Positions 10,729 to 20,082 are shown, counted from the first letter of the stretch. The stretch: DNA of 64,000 nt from Prevotella veroralis DSM 19559 = JCM 6290 (GCF_000377625.1 NZ_KB898330.1:1-64000), one strand, 5' to 3'. The notes: generated by a model not told the origin, from the letters alone. Numbers and translations are program-made.

Positions 10729-10983
10729 TTGATGAATTCAGTTAATAGGTATTTTCCAACCTTTGCAAAGGATTTTAATGCTCTATTAAAGCCCAACGAA
10801 CAGATCATACCGAGGCAATTAAGACGCCTGTCAACTAATCTTCGCATTTTCGCCTTCATCCGTCTTGGCGTAAAAGAGGTGAATTGATCTGCTCATTCCA
10901 GGCGTTGTTCCAAGACCACCATCTATGCTTATCGCTCGCGAGTACGCCTTAAATCTATCAGTCCTGATAAGTTTGATGATTAG
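10729..10983 (+). pseudogene. Decayed C-terminus of a DUF6377-type regulator
   Basis: No intact frame, but translation gives a recognisable relic of the end of a DUF6377 regulator: [18 protein letters not shown], then [15 protein letters not shown] followed by an in-frame TGA, then CSKTTIYAYRSRVRLKSISP and DKFDD before a TAG at 10981. The intact regulator at 6523-8184 has the parallel series YPSFTKELNALLKANYQI, RIMALIRLGVKES and SPQTIYNYRS. An apparent frameshift near 10740 separates DEF from the next segment. All upstream sensor domains are gone. I read it as the remnant of a second regulator, perhaps left after loss of a neighbouring locus. Confidence 0.72.
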
Positions 10984-11401
10984 GTGATGGAGCTCTGATC
11001 AGTTAAAGATAGCATTGAGAAATATTATAGCTGATAGTGAGAATAGACGATAAAGTAAGTTTTTATCGTTATATTCCTACTATCTATTGAAGTATTTCCA
11101 CTACTTTTATTCGATGGAATGGGGCTTTAGTAGTTTTCTTTCCCCTGCTTTCCTGTGGTCTTGTTGATGCCTTGTTATTCAATAGGAAACGCCCCTTTAT
11201 GATGAAGCTAATATCCGATATACTTTGTAGATAGGCTCTTTTAATCAGAAAAATAATCTATTTATTCAGCTATTTTAGTCTATTTATAAATTATTTTTAA
11301 TCTATTTTTTATTGAACGAAAACCCATTTCGCAGTAGACGTATCGTCTCCGTACTATTAAAGAGGCACTCTCTTGGCATGTAGGACACATAGAATACACT
11401 T
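10984..11401. other. AT-rich non-coding stretch
   Basis: No gene, clear hairpin or promoter is visible. The AT-rich run at 11240-11310 (ATCTATTTATT-like repeats) is unremarkable. It lies between the regulator relic and the end of the LOG gene. Confidence 0.5.
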
Positions 11402-11908
11402 CTAAAAGACTTCCTTTACCTCTATAAAGTCATGGTAATCTCCACGAATCATGTTGCGTTGCTGGAGATCATCTAATAGGGCGATAAGACTATTCCAAAA
11501 GCCTTTCATATTGTATAGAACCACCTTTTTATGATGATAACCGATAGTGTGTGAGGCCGTAATAGTAAATAGTTCGTCAAGAGTTCCTATCCCACCGGGT
11601 AGTACGTAGAACACATCTGCACGCTCCATTATGATAGCTTTGCGGTCTGTGAGGTCTTCGCAAGGGATCTCTACATCCACGTAATCACTCATTCTGCGCC
11701 CTTCCTCCATGATACGAGGGATGACGCCGATGGTTCGCCCACCTGCTTCATGAACGGACTTACCGATACATTCCATCAGACCAGAGTTCCCTCCTCCATA
11801 TACTAAGGTGTGCCCATTCTCGCCAATCCATCTTCCCAGCTCCTCTGTCAATCGGAAGTAATCTGGATCGATGTTGTTATTTGCTGAACAAAATACTGCT
11901 ATCTCCAT
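11402..11908 (-). CDS. LOG-family (Rossman-fold nucleotide-binding) protein
   Basis: 168 residues. LOG proteins are phosphoribohydrolases that release a base from nucleoside 5'-monophosphates; in plants this activates cytokinins, while the bacterial role is mostly unclear. The Rossmann start (MEIAVFCSANN), the YGGGNSGLM loop and the signature PGGIGTLDE with its catalytic glutamate are all present. The start at 11908 is chosen because a -7 promoter element (11943-11936) overlaps the longer alternative start at 11938. It appears monocistronic. Confidence 0.88.
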   Translation of the reverse strand: MEIAVFCSANNNIDPDYFRLTEELGRWIGENGHTLVYGGGNSGLMECIGKSVHEAGGRTIGVIPRIMEEGRRMSDYVDVEIPCEDLTDRKAIIMERADVFYVLPGGIGTLDELFTITASHTIGYHHKKVVLYNMKGFWNSLIALLDDLQQRNMIRGDYHDFIEVKEVF

Positions 11909-11935
11909 CTTATTGCCTATGTTTTTGTTAGTCTG

Positions 11936-11943
11936 CAAAGATA
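11936..11943 (-). promoter_or_regulatory. Promoter -7 element for the LOG gene
   Basis: Minus-strand TATCTTTGC, about 28 bases before the ATG at 11908; it gives a short leader and decides the start codon. Confidence 0.6.
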
Positions 11944-12200
11944 CTAAAAATAGATGAATTGAGTACTGACTATTGCTTTCTAATTCATTTCCTTGCTTCT
12001 ATGAGAGTCTCCCCAATCCTTTCCGAAAGGAGGAAATGTCTCCCACGAGGCGTGGATGTGACCTGAAATAACACCCGCAAAGTAGGGACAGACGAGGGCA
12101 TCTGTCCCTACTTTTCAGCATCATTTCAAGCAGAAGTAATCATAATTTTGAATTTTTGAATTATGAATTATGAATTAAGAAGAGGGGCTTGTCGGGAAAC
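11944..12200. repeat. Intergenic block of dispersed repeats
   Basis: No gene. 12007-12040 is a reverse-oriented copy of the second repeat family (reading CCTCCTTTCGGAAAGG then TTGGGGAGACTC on the minus strand). 12080-12113 is a perfect hairpin of family 1: AAGTAGGGACAGA pairs with TCTGTCCCTACTT around an 8-base loop. 12147-12178 carries short GAATTAT tandem units. Confidence 0.6.
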
Positions 12201-12254
12201 AAAAAGGCTACATAAGCGATTGTGCAAATGGTTGCAAATCGGCTTACGTAGCCC
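12201..12254 (-). terminator. Terminator of the NlpE-like lipoprotein gene
   Basis: On the minus strand GGGCTACGTAAGC pairs with GCTTATGTAGCC across a roughly 25-base loop and is followed by TTTTTG, about 36 bases after the stop. Confidence 0.8.
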
Positions 12255-12290
12255 ATGTTTTAGTTTTTAAAAACCTTAAGTCTATAAGAA

Positions 12291-12752
12291 TTACTTCTTT
12301 AGCTTCAAGTCATAATTCATGCCCTTGCTGTTAACAGCAGGCTCTTCAAAGTCAGAGTTAACCAATCGGAGGGTTGAATCATTCACTACGAGAAGGTTGG
12401 TGGTGTTGCCCTTGCCCAACTCAAACTGGTAGTAAGTATTCTTCTTACCCTTAACATCCTTCTCTACTACCTTATACTTACCAGTGTAGCTGTAAGTGGT
12501 GTCTACTTCTGTATCAGACTTCATATAAGCCTCTGAAACGCTGTAGCCATTGGTTGAATCTTTCGCTAATGCGACATGATACTTGATACCTGCAACGTCT
12601 GCAGCAGGTGTCATTCCTTCATAAACTGATGAGTCAGCTGCAGCAGAATCCTGCGTTGTTGAATCCTTACTCTCTGCGTTTGTTGTAGTCTTGCCATTGT
12701 TGCAAGCTACCATAGCTGCGCATGCAGCTACCAATAACATTACTTTTTTCAT
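12291..12752 (-). CDS. NlpE-like lipoprotein lacking the CxxC motif
   Basis: 153-residue lipoprotein: signal ending MVACNN (lipidated C17), a Ser/Thr/Asp-rich linker to about residue 42, then a domain resembling the N-terminal barrel of NlpE (VYEGMTPAADVAGIKYHVAL, with the following repeated-strand pattern). In E. coli NlpE that loop carries a CADC pair and senses copper, surface and envelope stress; here it reads AADV, so both cysteines are gone and redox sensing by that route is not possible. It has its own promoter and terminator but sits beside DUF4625/TonB genes with a metal-type profile. Family assignment is moderate. Confidence 0.7.
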   Translation of the reverse strand: MKKVMLLVAACAAMVACNNGKTTTNAESKDSTTQDSAAADSSVYEGMTPAADVAGIKYHVALAKDSTNGYSVSEAYMKSDTEVDTTYSYTGKYKVVEKDVKGKKNTYYQFELGKGNTTNLLVVNDSTLRLVNSDFEEPAVNSKGMNYDLKLKK

Positions 12753-12799
12753 AACTTTCTATACATTAGTATGTGATTAATCTTTATACTCTTGGGCTG

Positions 12800-12832
12800 C
12801 AAAGATATTATATTTTCTTTGAAAGAAGCAAG
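12800..12832 (-). promoter_or_regulatory. Promoter for the NlpE-like gene
   Basis: Minus strand: CTTG (12832-12829), 21-base spacer, TATCTTTG (12807-12800), then C. It gives a leader of about 40 bases. Confidence 0.65.
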
Positions 12833-12843
12833 TTTTTTAACCT

Positions 12844-13320
12844 TTATTTTATCTTTATAGCCATTGCACGCAATTGCTGGTTGCCAGTCTTATCGGTAAC
12901 TCTAATGACGAAGTGATAGTCTCCTGGGTCAATGTCTGTTGGTATTTCGATATCTTGCTTAGCATCGAAAGACTTACTTCCGCTAGGTATCTTGAAGCTT
13001 TCATCATAGTGGAACGGTTTTACAGGCGCCTTCTTTGGATCCATAGAACAGCCTTGAGCCTGTGTGCCATGTGTGTGATGGTCAAAGTTGTTGTGTATCT
13101 CTATGTTGTAACTACCTAATTCGTCATTATCAGTAAGGCGATAACGGAAAGGAATAATGCCTCCTCTTTGAAATACATCACAATCCATTGGAACGGCAGT
13201 AATGCCTTGATCGGTGATAGTTGGTAGTTGGTTGTCTTTTACAATGTCGTCGTTATTGGTGCAAGCTACTGTTCCGAGTAGCATTGCAGCGGTTGTTAAA
13301 CCGAATAAAACCTTTCTCAT
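12844..13320 (-). CDS. DUF4625 lipoprotein with a His-rich loop
   Basis: 158 residues; lipoprotein signal ending LGTVAC (C20), then an Ig-like DUF4625 domain (about 35-158). The loop NNFDHHTHGTQAQGC and a second segment KPFHYDESFKIP supply several histidines plus a cysteine, suggesting metal binding at the cell surface or in the periplasm. DUF4625 proteins often accompany TonB receptors. It lies downstream of a second DUF4625 gene, with a hairpin in the 148-base gap. Confidence 0.82.
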   Translation of the reverse strand: MRKVLFGLTTAAMLLGTVACTNNDDIVKDNQLPTITDQGITAVPMDCDVFQRGGIIPFRYRLTDNDELGSYNIEIHNNFDHHTHGTQAQGCSMDPKKAPVKPFHYDESFKIPSGSKSFDAKQDIEIPTDIDPGDYHFVIRVTDKTGNQQLRAMAIKIK

Positions 13321-13384
13321 AAGTCTCTTGTTCTATGTTCGTTCGTTGTTAATTAGTTGGTTCTTCGTAAAGATGTAAGGTATA

Positions 13385-13422
13385 TGTGCCCGCCACCTCA
13401 TAGAAGGGTAGGGCGGACACAT
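13385..13422 (-). other. Hairpin between the two DUF4625 genes
   Basis: TGTGCCCGCC (13385-13394) pairs with GGGCGGACACA (13411-13421) with one mismatch, around a 16-base loop. Without a T-run it is more likely a processing or attenuation site than a full terminator. Confidence 0.5.
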
Positions 13423-13468
13423 GTGCTGTTTACTCTTATTGTTATTGATGAAGAATATTACAAGGAAG

Positions 13469-14200
13469 TTATTTTACGATAAAATCCTCAATCTCTTCGG
13501 TTGTCTCGCGACCATCAACATCCTTCACAGTGAAGTGTATGTGGTACTTTCCTGGTTTACATTCAGCAGGTACAGTAAGCTCTTTGTTAAAGGTAACCTT
13601 ACCTGTTTTGCCGTTGAGATCATTGACATCCATCTCATGTTCCTTGTCTCCGTGGAACTCTACCTCAATCTCTTTAATGGCTGACGTTGTCTCTATGTTG
13701 GCTTGGAAAGTAAGCTTTTCATTAGGTGCAGCGGTCATCTTGTTTACCTTTAGATTGGTTATCTTCGGTGCCTTAGGATCGACAGCCTTCTTCTTTAACT
13801 GGATCTTTTCACCGATGTAACGAGTGGTGTTATCAACCGTTGTAACTGCAATAATACAAGTATATTCACCTTCTTCGAGGTCGTTTGAGAGCTTGAGATG
13901 TTCATGGAACTTGGTGTTTAACACGCCAACATACTTTGCATCTGTGTATGATTGAAGCTTTACTTGCCTATTATCCTTTAATAGGGCAACTTGGATAACA
14001 CGGATTTTTGCACTTGAGACAATGTCACACTCAAGGTGAATATCACCTCCGATGATACCTATCTTGTTGTTGTCATGACCGAACTCTGGGTTCTTAAACT
14101 CAATAGTACTTGGTGTAACGTCATCGTTATCACATGATGTCAACACCATTGCAAACACGCTTAAGAGTGCTAAAGCACCAATAAATAATTTCTTTTTCAT
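13469..14200 (-). CDS. DUF4625 lipoprotein, two-domain
   Basis: 243 residues with a lipoprotein signal ending LTSC (C23) and two Ig-like repeats: about 33-135 (ending EYTCIIAVTTVDNTTRYIGE) and about 143-243 (ending KYHIHFTVKDVDGRETTEE), each resembling DUF4625. Histidines (HDNNK, HEHLK, HGDKEHEMD, HIHF) recur, fewer than in the downstream paralogue. Located 187 bases after the TonB receptor gene and probably cotranscribed with it, it is likely a surface-exposed accessory or metal-binding lipoprotein of that receptor (inference). Confidence 0.8.
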   Translation of the reverse strand: MKKKLFIGALALLSVFAMVLTSCDNDDVTPSTIEFKNPEFGHDNNKIGIIGGDIHLECDIVSSAKIRVIQVALLKDNRQVKLQSYTDAKYVGVLNTKFHEHLKLSNDLEEGEYTCIIAVTTVDNTTRYIGEKIQLKKKAVDPKAPKITNLKVNKMTAAPNEKLTFQANIETTSAIKEIEVEFHGDKEHEMDVNDLNGKTGKVTFNKELTVPAECKPGKYHIHFTVKDVDGRETTEEIEDFIVK

Positions 14201-14387
14201 TGTTTAAATTGTTTTAAGTAAGGCTTTCACCTTGTTTTGTAAATTAGTTAATTGTATATAGCGAAATGTTAATTAACATTTTAGGAAAGGGTGTCATGGA
14301 AGGAAGGGGGGCTACCCCTGAATGCCTACCATAACTATCCCTTCACCTTCTCAAATTTGATTTATAAGATTAAGTGCTATTTCTTCT

Positions 14388-16544
14388 TTAGAAGTCCAGC
14401 CCTACCATTAATGCTACATTGCGTCCCGGTTCGGGCACATCGATGAGTCGATAGAAGCTAGTATGGTCGTAATACTTTTGGTTCAAGAGGTTTTCTGCAT
14501 TGAGATTAATGCGTAGTTTCTTGTTACCGAGGTTGAAATTCTTTCCTGCATTGAGGTTTAGAGTGTAGTAACCTGGAGTCTGCTTCTCTGGTGGAACTAT
14601 ATTGTTTTGCCTGCCAGTGACATGCAAGTTGAATGCTACAAACCCCTCATTACCCATCTTCTCACGACAGAAATCATACTTGATAGTGGCATCTGCTGAC
14701 CAAGGAGTGCTGAATGGGAGGGTGTAACCCTTCTTTGCTCCTGACAACTGTTCGGCATATAGATACTCACCCTTTAGTTCCGTGCTTAGAGAAGGGAGTA
14801 TCTTCCAGTTTAATTGTAGCTCTGCTCCATAGCGAATCACGCGACTTTGTGTATAAAAATACCATTGTAAGCCTTCGTAGTAATCGGGAGTTGGATTCAT
14901 GTAGATGTAGTTCGGGAAGTAATTGAGGTAGGGATCGAACTGAACGGAAAGTCGATCATTGCCCCAGTGAATACCTGCATCCATTTGATAAGACTCTTCT
15001 GGTTTGAGGTCTGGATTACCTTTCTCGTATCTAAAGATGTGATAATTGACACCATCTGTACCGAGTTCCTTTGGTATTGGAACACGGAAACTCTTACCGA
15101 TATTGAGCTTCAATATCCATTGCTTGACTGCATAGTTTACACCAGCTGACCATGTCAAGCTATTGAAAGAACGGCTAAGATTGATGGAACGTTCCTTATA
15201 TACGGAGTCAGTAGCATTGATTGGTGTCTTGAACCAGTCGTTGTAACTGTGCAAGTGAGTATGTACGTGGTCATAACGAACACCAGCATTCAAAATCAAG
15301 TCGTTCGTCACTTTAAAGCGGTCGAAGGCGTAAACTCCGAACGAGGTAGTCTCAAAGTCTGGAATAATAAAGCCCCATCCTGCACGGCGGTTATGCTGAT
15401 ATTCACTGTTGATACCTGTTGTCAGTGTGTGTCGTTCACCCATTGTGAGGCGCATAATGACGTTGGCTGTGTAGGTATCTTTCTTAAATTCGCGCTCAAG
15501 GGTATGTGGGGGAATTGGCATATAACCATGTGATACCGCTTCTGCAAGCTCCTTTCTATGGTTGTTCTGATAGGCTAGGTTGGCTTCAAGGGCTAGGTTG
15601 CCATGTTGATAAACAGTGTGGCTCATTGCCTTAAAATGGTTCACACTCTGATAGGGTAAGTCGATGTCTCGACGTGACTTGTCATAGTCAATACTTGACA
15701 ATCTGACCTCCAGACCATGTGCATTAGCAAAGAATCCGCTCTTTGAATATGTATCAGAAAACTTCAACTCTGTATGGAAGTTATAATGCTTGTAACCAAT
15801 GGTTACACTCCCATCACGCTCTAATCCAGCTGTGTTACGAAGTCTTTTCTTATAGAGAGGGATGTCGTAAGAGAAGTACTGAATACTATTGGTTGGTACT
15901 TTGTAATCGGCATAATCAATGTAAGTCGCGTTTGCTTTCCAATAGAAATGCTTACCGGTTCCTTGCAAACGGGCTGCTGCTCCAATTGATGCGTTATTGC
16001 TTCTCGTGAAGAGAGAGGCACTTCCTTCAAATGGTTTTGTAGGTATGAAGTTGGTGTAAAGGTTGATAACTCCACCAATAGCGTCCGATCCATAGAGTAG
16101 AGCAGCTGGTCCTTTGATCACTTCGATACGGTCGATAGCGAACTGATCAATCTCTAATCCGTGGTCATCTCCCCACTGTTGTCCTTCATGTTTGATGCCA
16201 TCTTCGGTTACAACCATTCGATTAAAACCAAGTCCACGTATCGTGGGTTTTGATTGTCCGGAACCGATACTCATTGCCTTAACTCCAGGTATTCCGCTGA
16301 GTGATTGCATGAGACTTCCAGTGAAGTTAGTCTGTAAGTACGATTTGTCAATATGTATGGTATTGACTGAAGATGACATTTGTGTCTCTTTCTGACGATC
16401 GCCTAATACGGTGACATTTTGCATAACAATACTACTATCAACGTCGCTTTTTTCTTTCGCTGGAACGACTATTGAAGTGTGTTGTACGGCTACTGCTGTC
16501 ACACAGATAGGTGATAGAACGAAAGCTAAAATAGCTTTATTCAT
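14388..16544 (-). CDS. TonB-dependent outer membrane receptor
   Basis: 718-residue 22-strand-type receptor: signal peptide, plug domain (about 45-165, with GIPGVKAM, RGLGFNRMVVTEDGIKHEG and IDRIEVIKGPAALLYGSDAI), beta barrel, and the terminal NLLNQKYYDHTSFYRL...GRNVALMVGLDF pattern that ends in F. The EGQQWGDDHGLEIDQ plug loop and many barrel histidines resemble metal-uptake receptors such as ZnuD rather than SusC; there is no N-terminal carboxypeptidase-like domain. The ATG at 16544 is used rather than the GTG six bases upstream. Two DUF4625 lipoproteins follow and a small Cys/His membrane protein precedes it. Zinc or copper is the likeliest ligand; haem cannot be excluded. Confidence 0.88.
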   Translation of the reverse strand: MNKAILAFVLSPICVTAVAVQHTSIVVPAKEKSDVDSSIVMQNVTVLGDRQKETQMSSSVNTIHIDKSYLQTNFTGSLMQSLSGIPGVKAMSIGSGQSKPTIRGLGFNRMVVTEDGIKHEGQQWGDDHGLEIDQFAIDRIEVIKGPAALLYGSDAIGGVINLYTNFIPTKPFEGSASLFTRSNNASIGAAARLQGTGKHFYWKANATYIDYADYKVPTNSIQYFSYDIPLYKKRLRNTAGLERDGSVTIGYKHYNFHTELKFSDTYSKSGFFANAHGLEVRLSSIDYDKSRRDIDLPYQSVNHFKAMSHTVYQHGNLALEANLAYQNNHRKELAEAVSHGYMPIPPHTLEREFKKDTYTANVIMRLTMGERHTLTTGINSEYQHNRRAGWGFIIPDFETTSFGVYAFDRFKVTNDLILNAGVRYDHVHTHLHSYNDWFKTPINATDSVYKERSINLSRSFNSLTWSAGVNYAVKQWILKLNIGKSFRVPIPKELGTDGVNYHIFRYEKGNPDLKPEESYQMDAGIHWGNDRLSVQFDPYLNYFPNYIYMNPTPDYYEGLQWYFYTQSRVIRYGAELQLNWKILPSLSTELKGEYLYAEQLSGAKKGYTLPFSTPWSADATIKYDFCREKMGNEGFVAFNLHVTGRQNNIVPPEKQTPGYYTLNLNAGKNFNLGNKKLRINLNAENLLNQKYYDHTSFYRLIDVPEPGRNVALMVGLDF

Positions 16545-16805
16545 TATCACGTGTTCTAATATTTAAATAAAAGAAATGCTGTTTCAACTCTCCTTTATAT
16601 GCGTTGGAAGCAATATAAAAGAGGGTGTTTGTGCGCCATGACGACAGATTATAGACTTACAATAAGGTGTATTCTCCCCTATACGAGAGGATGCAATATT
16701 ACGCTATTATCCCTGTCGCGATGACGGAAAGAGGGCTTAATAAAAGATAATAAACTGATAATCAGGAAGACTAATAACAGTGATTATCATTTATGAACGT
16801 CCCCT

Positions 16806-17144
16806 TTAAAAGCGTACAGGGGGAGCTCTAAGGCTGGTGACTTCTACTTCTGGGCGTACATAAGAGATGTGCGTAAAAAGGAAGAGGAAGCCCAATAAGA
16901 TAGGGGTTGCTGTTGCAAGCAAGATATCCGCACCTTTTACAAAGTTGAAAAAGGCAAAGTGACAGATGGAACAAGAATCAGGATTGTGGCTTTGACCTTG
17001 TTGTCCTGTTGCGTGATGACCGTTAGCAAGCTCAGTTTCAACCTGACATACATGCACAGACTTTACTACCATTGGCAACATGAAGAGTGCCAACAGCAGC
17101 CATGCAATAAATGTCTTTTTTGCGTTATAAGCCTGCTTTGTCAT
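16806..17144 (-). CDS. Small membrane protein with a His/Cys loop
   Basis: 112 residues. Two hydrophobic segments (about 10-28 and 75-95) flank a periplasmic-type loop holding VHVCQVETELANGHHAT and SHNPDSCSICHFAFF, giving HH, H, C-x-x-C and H, a likely metal site. This arrangement is common in small Bacteroidota and Proteobacteria membrane proteins next to metal TonB receptors, but I cannot name the family with confidence. It lies 255 bases upstream of the TonB receptor on the same strand and has its own good promoter. Confidence 0.68.
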   Translation of the reverse strand: MTKQAYNAKKTFIAWLLLALFMLPMVVKSVHVCQVETELANGHHATGQQGQSHNPDSCSICHFAFFNFVKGADILLATATPILLGFLFLFTHISYVRPEVEVTSLRAPPVRF

Positions 17145-17166
17145 CTATAATCTATCTATTTGGAAG

Positions 17167-17198
17167 CAAAGTTATTTATTATTTCGTTATGAAGCAAG
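17167..17198 (-). promoter_or_regulatory. Promoter of the metal-type locus
   Basis: Minus strand: CTTG (17198-17195), 20-base spacer, TAACTTTG (17174-17167), then C. It gives a leader of about 15 bases before the start at 17144. Confidence 0.7.
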
Positions 17199-17293
17199 TA
17201 TTATCTTTCCTTTTTGATATTCTTAACATTGAAGTTGAGAATACCAATTTTGTTGGTTAGTATAGGTCGATGGGTATTTAACTATTGGATATA

Positions 17294-17340
17294 AAATACC
17301 CTCGAAAAGCCAAGTAGTGGGCTTTCCGAGGGCAAGGTAT
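17294..17340 (-). terminator. Terminator of pnp
   Basis: Minus strand: CCCTCGGAAAGCC pairs with GGCTTTTCGAGGG around an 8-base loop, followed by TATTTTATA, immediately after the pnp stop. Confidence 0.8.
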
Positions 17341-17355
17341 TATGGAAAAATCTTA

Positions 17356-19611
17356 TTAATTGTTATTCTCTACATCGTTATTCTCACGACGTGGACGACG
17401 CTCTTCATGACGATGTTCACCATCACGACGTGGACGACGTTCTCCTCTTGGGCGACGTTGAGGCTCTACATAACCCTCTGGCTTCTCAAGCAATACACGA
17501 CGAGAAAGCTTGTACTTACCAGTCTTAGGATCGATGTCGAGTAATTTAACCTTAATCTTGTCGCCCTCCTTGATACCTGCTTCTTCAACTGTCTCAAGAC
17601 GCTTCCAGTCGATTTCAGAGATATGGAGCAATCCATCTTTACCTGGCAGAATCTCTACAAAGCAACCGTATGGCATGATAGAACGTACAGTTCCTTCATA
17701 TACCTCGCCAATCTCTGGAACCGCAACGATTGCCTTTATCTTACCAAGAGCAGCATCAATAGAATCCTTGTTAGGCGCAGACACCTGTACCTTACCAATT
17801 CCCTCTGTCTCTTCGATGGTGATAGTAGCACCTGTTTCTTCCTGTATCTGCTGGATAATCTTACCACCAGGACCAATCACTGCACCAATGAACTCCTTTG
17901 GAATCTCCAATTGGATAATACGTGGAACTTGTGGTTTCATTTCCTGACGTGGCTCTGCGATAGTCTCTGTCAATAGGTTAAGAATATGCTCACGACCAGC
18001 CTTAGCCTGCATCAAAGCCTTCTCCAAGATTTCGAATGATAGACCATCACACTTGATATCCATCTGTGTTGCAGTCAAACCATCCTTAGTACCTGTAGTC
18101 TTAAAGTCCATATCTCCTAAGTGATCCTCATCACCAAGAATATCGCTCAATACGGCATATTTGTCCTCACCTGGGTTCTTGATAAGCCCCATTGCAATAC
18201 CAGATACAGGCTTCTTCATTGGGACACCTGCATCCATCAATGCCAATGTTCCTGCACAGACGGTAGCCATTGATGAAGAACCATTAGACTCAAGAATCTG
18301 GCTAACTAAGCGTACTGTGTATGGGAAGTCTGCTGGAATCTGACCCTTCAAAGCGCGCCATGCAAGGTGACCATGACCAATTTCACGACGACCAACACCA
18401 CGTTGCGCCTTAGCTTCACCAGTACAGAATGGAGGGAAGTTATAGTGTAAGAGGAAGCGTTGATAGCTCTTATCTAACACGTTGTCAACCATCTTCTCGT
18501 CCATCTTGGTACCGAGTGTACAAGTTGATAAAGACATCGTTTCACCGCGTTGGAAGATAGCACTTCCGTGTGGCATTGGTAGAGTATCTACCTCACACCA
18601 TATTGGTCGAATCTCATCCGTTGCACGCCCATCCATACGCTTGCCAGTGTCAAGTACACTGCGACGCATAGAGTCACGTTGAACATCAGCAAAGTATCTT
18701 TCTATTTCTGCGTGTTTTTCTTCGAGGTCGTCTTCACTTAAGTCAGTGTGTGCTGCATCGTATGCTTCAATGAAATCAGACTTTATTTTCTCGTAGGTTT
18801 CCTCACGATGCTTCTTATCGTTGTCACCGCTTTGAGCCTCAGCATAGCAAGCATCGTATGTCTCTTTGCGTACTTGTTCGCGTAAGTCTTCATCATTGAT
18901 TTCGTCGTCATACTCACGTTTCACGTCAGTACCACATGCCTTAGAAAGCTCTTCCTGCATCTCACACATAGGTTTGATAGCCTCATGTGCTGCCTTCAAT
19001 GCGCCTATAAGATCTTGTTCAGAAACCTCATCCATCTCACCCTCAACCATCATAATGTTGTCCTTAGTGGCACCCACCATGAGATCCATGTCTGCATGTT
19101 TCATCTGCTCGAAGGTAGGGTTAATGACATACTCACCATTAACACGTGCAACGCGCACCTCTGATGTAGGATAATCAATAGGGATGTCAGAAGCTGCTAA
19201 AGCTGCTGATGCTGCAAATCCTGCGAGAGCGTCTGGCTGATCAATGCCATCGGCTGATAACAGCATTACCTGTACATAAACTTCGCAGTGATAATCTGAT
19301 GGGAATAGTGGGCGAAGTACGCGATCCACAAGGCGTGAAGTAAGGATTTCATCGTCATTTGCTTTGCCTTCGCGTTTGGTGAAACCACCTGGATAACGTC
19401 CTGCTGCAGCATATTGCTCGCGATAATCAACTTGCAAAGGCATAAAGTCTGTACCCGGAACTGCCTCTTTAGCTGCACAAACAGTGGCGAGAAGTACTGT
19501 GTTGCCTATGCGGAGCACTGCGGCTCCATCTGCCTGCTTTGCAACCTTTCCGGTTTCAATTGAGATGGTTCTTCCATCTGGCAATTGAACTGTTTTCGTA
19601 ATTACGTTCAT
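17356..19611 (-). CDS. pnp: Polynucleotide phosphorylase
   Basis: 751 residues; 3'-5' phosphorolytic exoribonuclease of the RNA degradation machinery. Two RNase PH-like domains (about 1-230 and 320-550) enclose the all-helical linker, followed by a KH domain with GPGGKIIQQ (near 573) and an S1 domain (about 620-690, [20 protein letters not shown]). The C-terminal tail is unusually basic, with repeated [21 protein letters not shown] units, encoded by GACGTGGACGACG-like DNA repeats; it may add RNA affinity. The tail is the variable part of this family. A strong promoter lies about 120 bases upstream. Confidence 0.97.
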   Translation of the reverse strand: MNVITKTVQLPDGRTISIETGKVAKQADGAAVLRIGNTVLLATVCAAKEAVPGTDFMPLQVDYREQYAAAGRYPGGFTKREGKANDDEILTSRLVDRVLRPLFPSDYHCEVYVQVMLLSADGIDQPDALAGFAASAALAASDIPIDYPTSEVRVARVNGEYVINPTFEQMKHADMDLMVGATKDNIMMVEGEMDEVSEQDLIGALKAAHEAIKPMCEMQEELSKACGTDVKREYDDEINDEDLREQVRKETYDACYAEAQSGDNDKKHREETYEKIKSDFIEAYDAAHTDLSEDDLEEKHAEIERYFADVQRDSMRRSVLDTGKRMDGRATDEIRPIWCEVDTLPMPHGSAIFQRGETMSLSTCTLGTKMDEKMVDNVLDKSYQRFLLHYNFPPFCTGEAKAQRGVGRREIGHGHLAWRALKGQIPADFPYTVRLVSQILESNGSSSMATVCAGTLALMDAGVPMKKPVSGIAMGLIKNPGEDKYAVLSDILGDEDHLGDMDFKTTGTKDGLTATQMDIKCDGLSFEILEKALMQAKAGREHILNLLTETIAEPRQEMKPQVPRIIQLEIPKEFIGAVIGPGGKIIQQIQEETGATITIEETEGIGKVQVSAPNKDSIDAALGKIKAIVAVPEIGEVYEGTVRSIMPYGCFVEILPGKDGLLHISEIDWKRLETVEEAGIKEGDKIKVKLLDIDPKTGKYKLSRRVLLEKPEGYVEPQRRPRGERRPRRDGEHRHEERRPRRENNDVENNN

Positions 19612-19730
19612 CTAAAATTTTAAAATACTTATTGTTTTGACCAACATCTAGGGAACAAAAAGTGATATATACGTAAGGTTTGATACCTTCTAACGTCCCT
19701 TTTCACGCATCCCTTCAAAATTAATCTGTG

Positions 19731-19762
19731 CAAATTTACCTATTATATATGTAACGGACAAA
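19731..19762 (-). promoter_or_regulatory. Promoter of pnp
   Basis: Minus strand: TTTG (19762-19759), 20-base spacer, TAAATTTG (19738-19731), then C. It leaves a leader of about 110 bases, which could carry autoregulation as in other bacteria. Confidence 0.8.
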
Positions 19763-20010
19763 TAATTAGCTATTTATTTTCGACTGATGCTCTTTATCTT
19801 AGAGAATAATACTATAGCAAATAAAATAGCCTTATGAGCTAAAGAGAGAAGATCTCTTTCTAAACTTATTTGGTGGTTGCGTAAATTGACGTAAAGTTTC
19901 TTGTGAGGTAGAAATGAGGCGTAGGAAAAAGAAAAATGGAACAATCAGAAGATTAGGAGAGAATACTTTGTTATTTATATTTCACTTTGATAATATTTGA
20001 TACTAATTGC
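19763..20010. other. Non-coding divergent region pnp / lipoprotein
   Basis: No gene or clear structure seen between the two opposing promoters. Confidence 0.45.
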
Positions 20011-20041
20011 TTTGCTGTTTTATCAATTTGAGTTACCTTTG
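20011..20041 (+). promoter_or_regulatory. Promoter of the thioredoxin-fold lipoprotein gene
   Basis: TTTG (20011-20014), 19-base spacer, TACCTTTG (20034-20041), then C: a near-ideal Bacteroidota promoter with a leader of about 33 bases. Confidence 0.82.
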
Positions 20042-20082
20042 CACGAGACATTAAAAGTTAAGAACGTAATATCTATTAATCA

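Noticed and set aside
14388..16544. HmuR-type haem receptor assignment
   Set aside because: No hmuY-like partner is adjacent, and the neighbours are His-rich metal-type proteins; haem is kept only as an alternative.
16551..16805. Cobalamin riboswitch upstream of the TonB receptor
   Set aside because: Looked for a B12-box-like GCCACTG and supporting stems; not found on the minus strand.
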